Shown here: positions 63,960 to 64,000 of the stretch, in pieces
Layout of the letters: every line of letters starts with the position of its first letter
Position numbering within the stretch: the stretch's first letter is position 1
Source of the DNA: Leisingera sp. ANG1
Lineage (GTDB): Bacteria; Pseudomonadota; Alphaproteobacteria; Rhodobacterales; Rhodobacteraceae
Length of the DNA: 64,000 bases
Assembly: GCF_000203975.2 (NCBI RefSeq)
Contig: NZ_AFCF02000001.1
Location: forward strand, 310,001 to 374,000
Direction of reading: 5' to 3'
Notes under the pieces: model-generated
Told to the model about the DNA's origin: nothing
What the model saw: only the letters and a program-made list of their open reading frames with translations
The model's database searches: none
Translations under genes and position numbers: made by a program

Positions 63960-64000
63960 TGAAACGGCCCCGATGGGCCATGGGAATATCGCGGGCCGCA
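63960..64000 (+). CDS. Possible start of the next operon gene (cut by window edge)
   Basis: ATG at 63960, 4 nt after the YbjQ stop, with GGGA just upstream; reads MKRPRWAMGISRAA before the edge. It could be the first residues of the next suf-operon gene. Too short to classify. Confidence 0.3.

Overview
The window looks like ordinary chromosomal DNA of a high-GC alphaproteobacterium. The best guess is the roseobacter group of Rhodobacteraceae (Leisingera/Phaeobacter/Ruegeria-like). The signs are a CckA hybrid kinase gene with a CtrA-type TTAA-N7-TTAAC site, a recA gene with a GAAC-N7-GAAC LexA box, an iscR-suf operon with an Irr-type box and an IscR lacking the usual cysteine triad, a HemB without the zinc cysteines, and usg/DUF502/BdhA-patatin neighbourhoods. 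Genus is inferred from protein character, not from a search. No phage, transposase, CRISPR array or integron was seen; genes are dense on both strands.

Layout. 1-7.8 kb: penicillin-acylase fragment, 3-hydroxyisobutyrate-type dehydrogenase, SYLF lipoprotein, hemB, a membrane protein, mfd. 7.8-14 kb: TPR protein, Bcr/CflA efflux pump, FrnE-like DsbA protein overlapping an acyl-CoA ligase, divergent XRE-cupin regulator, small unknown gene. 14.1-16.2 kb: compact arsenic operon (ArsR-ArsC fusion, second ArsC, AqpS-like channel). 16.2-20.3 kb: orphan YejA-like binding protein, candidate small RNA, bdhA and a patatin-like hydrolase. 20.3-29.7 kb: DUF502, psuK-psuG, a divergent DUF4198/HupE pair with overlapping start codons, ThiE-like protein, TrmJ-like methylase, ctaA, M32 carboxypeptidase. 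29.8-39.6 kb: gyrA, usg, orthocaspase, radical SAM protein, zwf-pgl-pgi. 39.6-49.6 kb: secreted unknown, tRNA-Gly(CCC), ferredoxin-ASKHA protein, CoA transferase, guaB, RsmB-like methylase, cckA, sulfotransferase-like gene. 49.7-57.9 kb: recA, alaS, DUF1330, MOSC, typA, SMR pump, class II amidotransferase. 57.9-64 kb: a three-gene operon (hydrolase, small unknown, tandem-HD protein), then iscR, cysteine desulfurase, sufB and two small suf-operon genes; the operon continues beyond the right edge.

How the genes work together. The arsenic genes form one unit: arsenate is reduced by two LMW-phosphatase-type reductases, arsenite probably leaves through the aquaglyceroporin, and the ArsR part of the fusion senses it. 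zwf-pgl-pgi link glucose-6-P to the Entner-Doudoroff/pentose phosphate routes. psuK-psuG recycle pseudouridine. The right end assembles Fe-S clusters. The CtrA, LexA and Irr-type sites put cckA, recA and iscR into recognisable alphaproteobacterial circuits.

No dramatic new system is evident. The less ordinary items are the ArsR-ArsC fusion with an operator over an apparently leaderless start, a candidate ~75-nt sRNA, the tandem-HD protein with its small partner, the orthocaspase with an 18-bp upstream palindrome, the orphan ferredoxin-ASKHA protein with an Arg-rich tail, and unusual perfect palindromes at gene ends.
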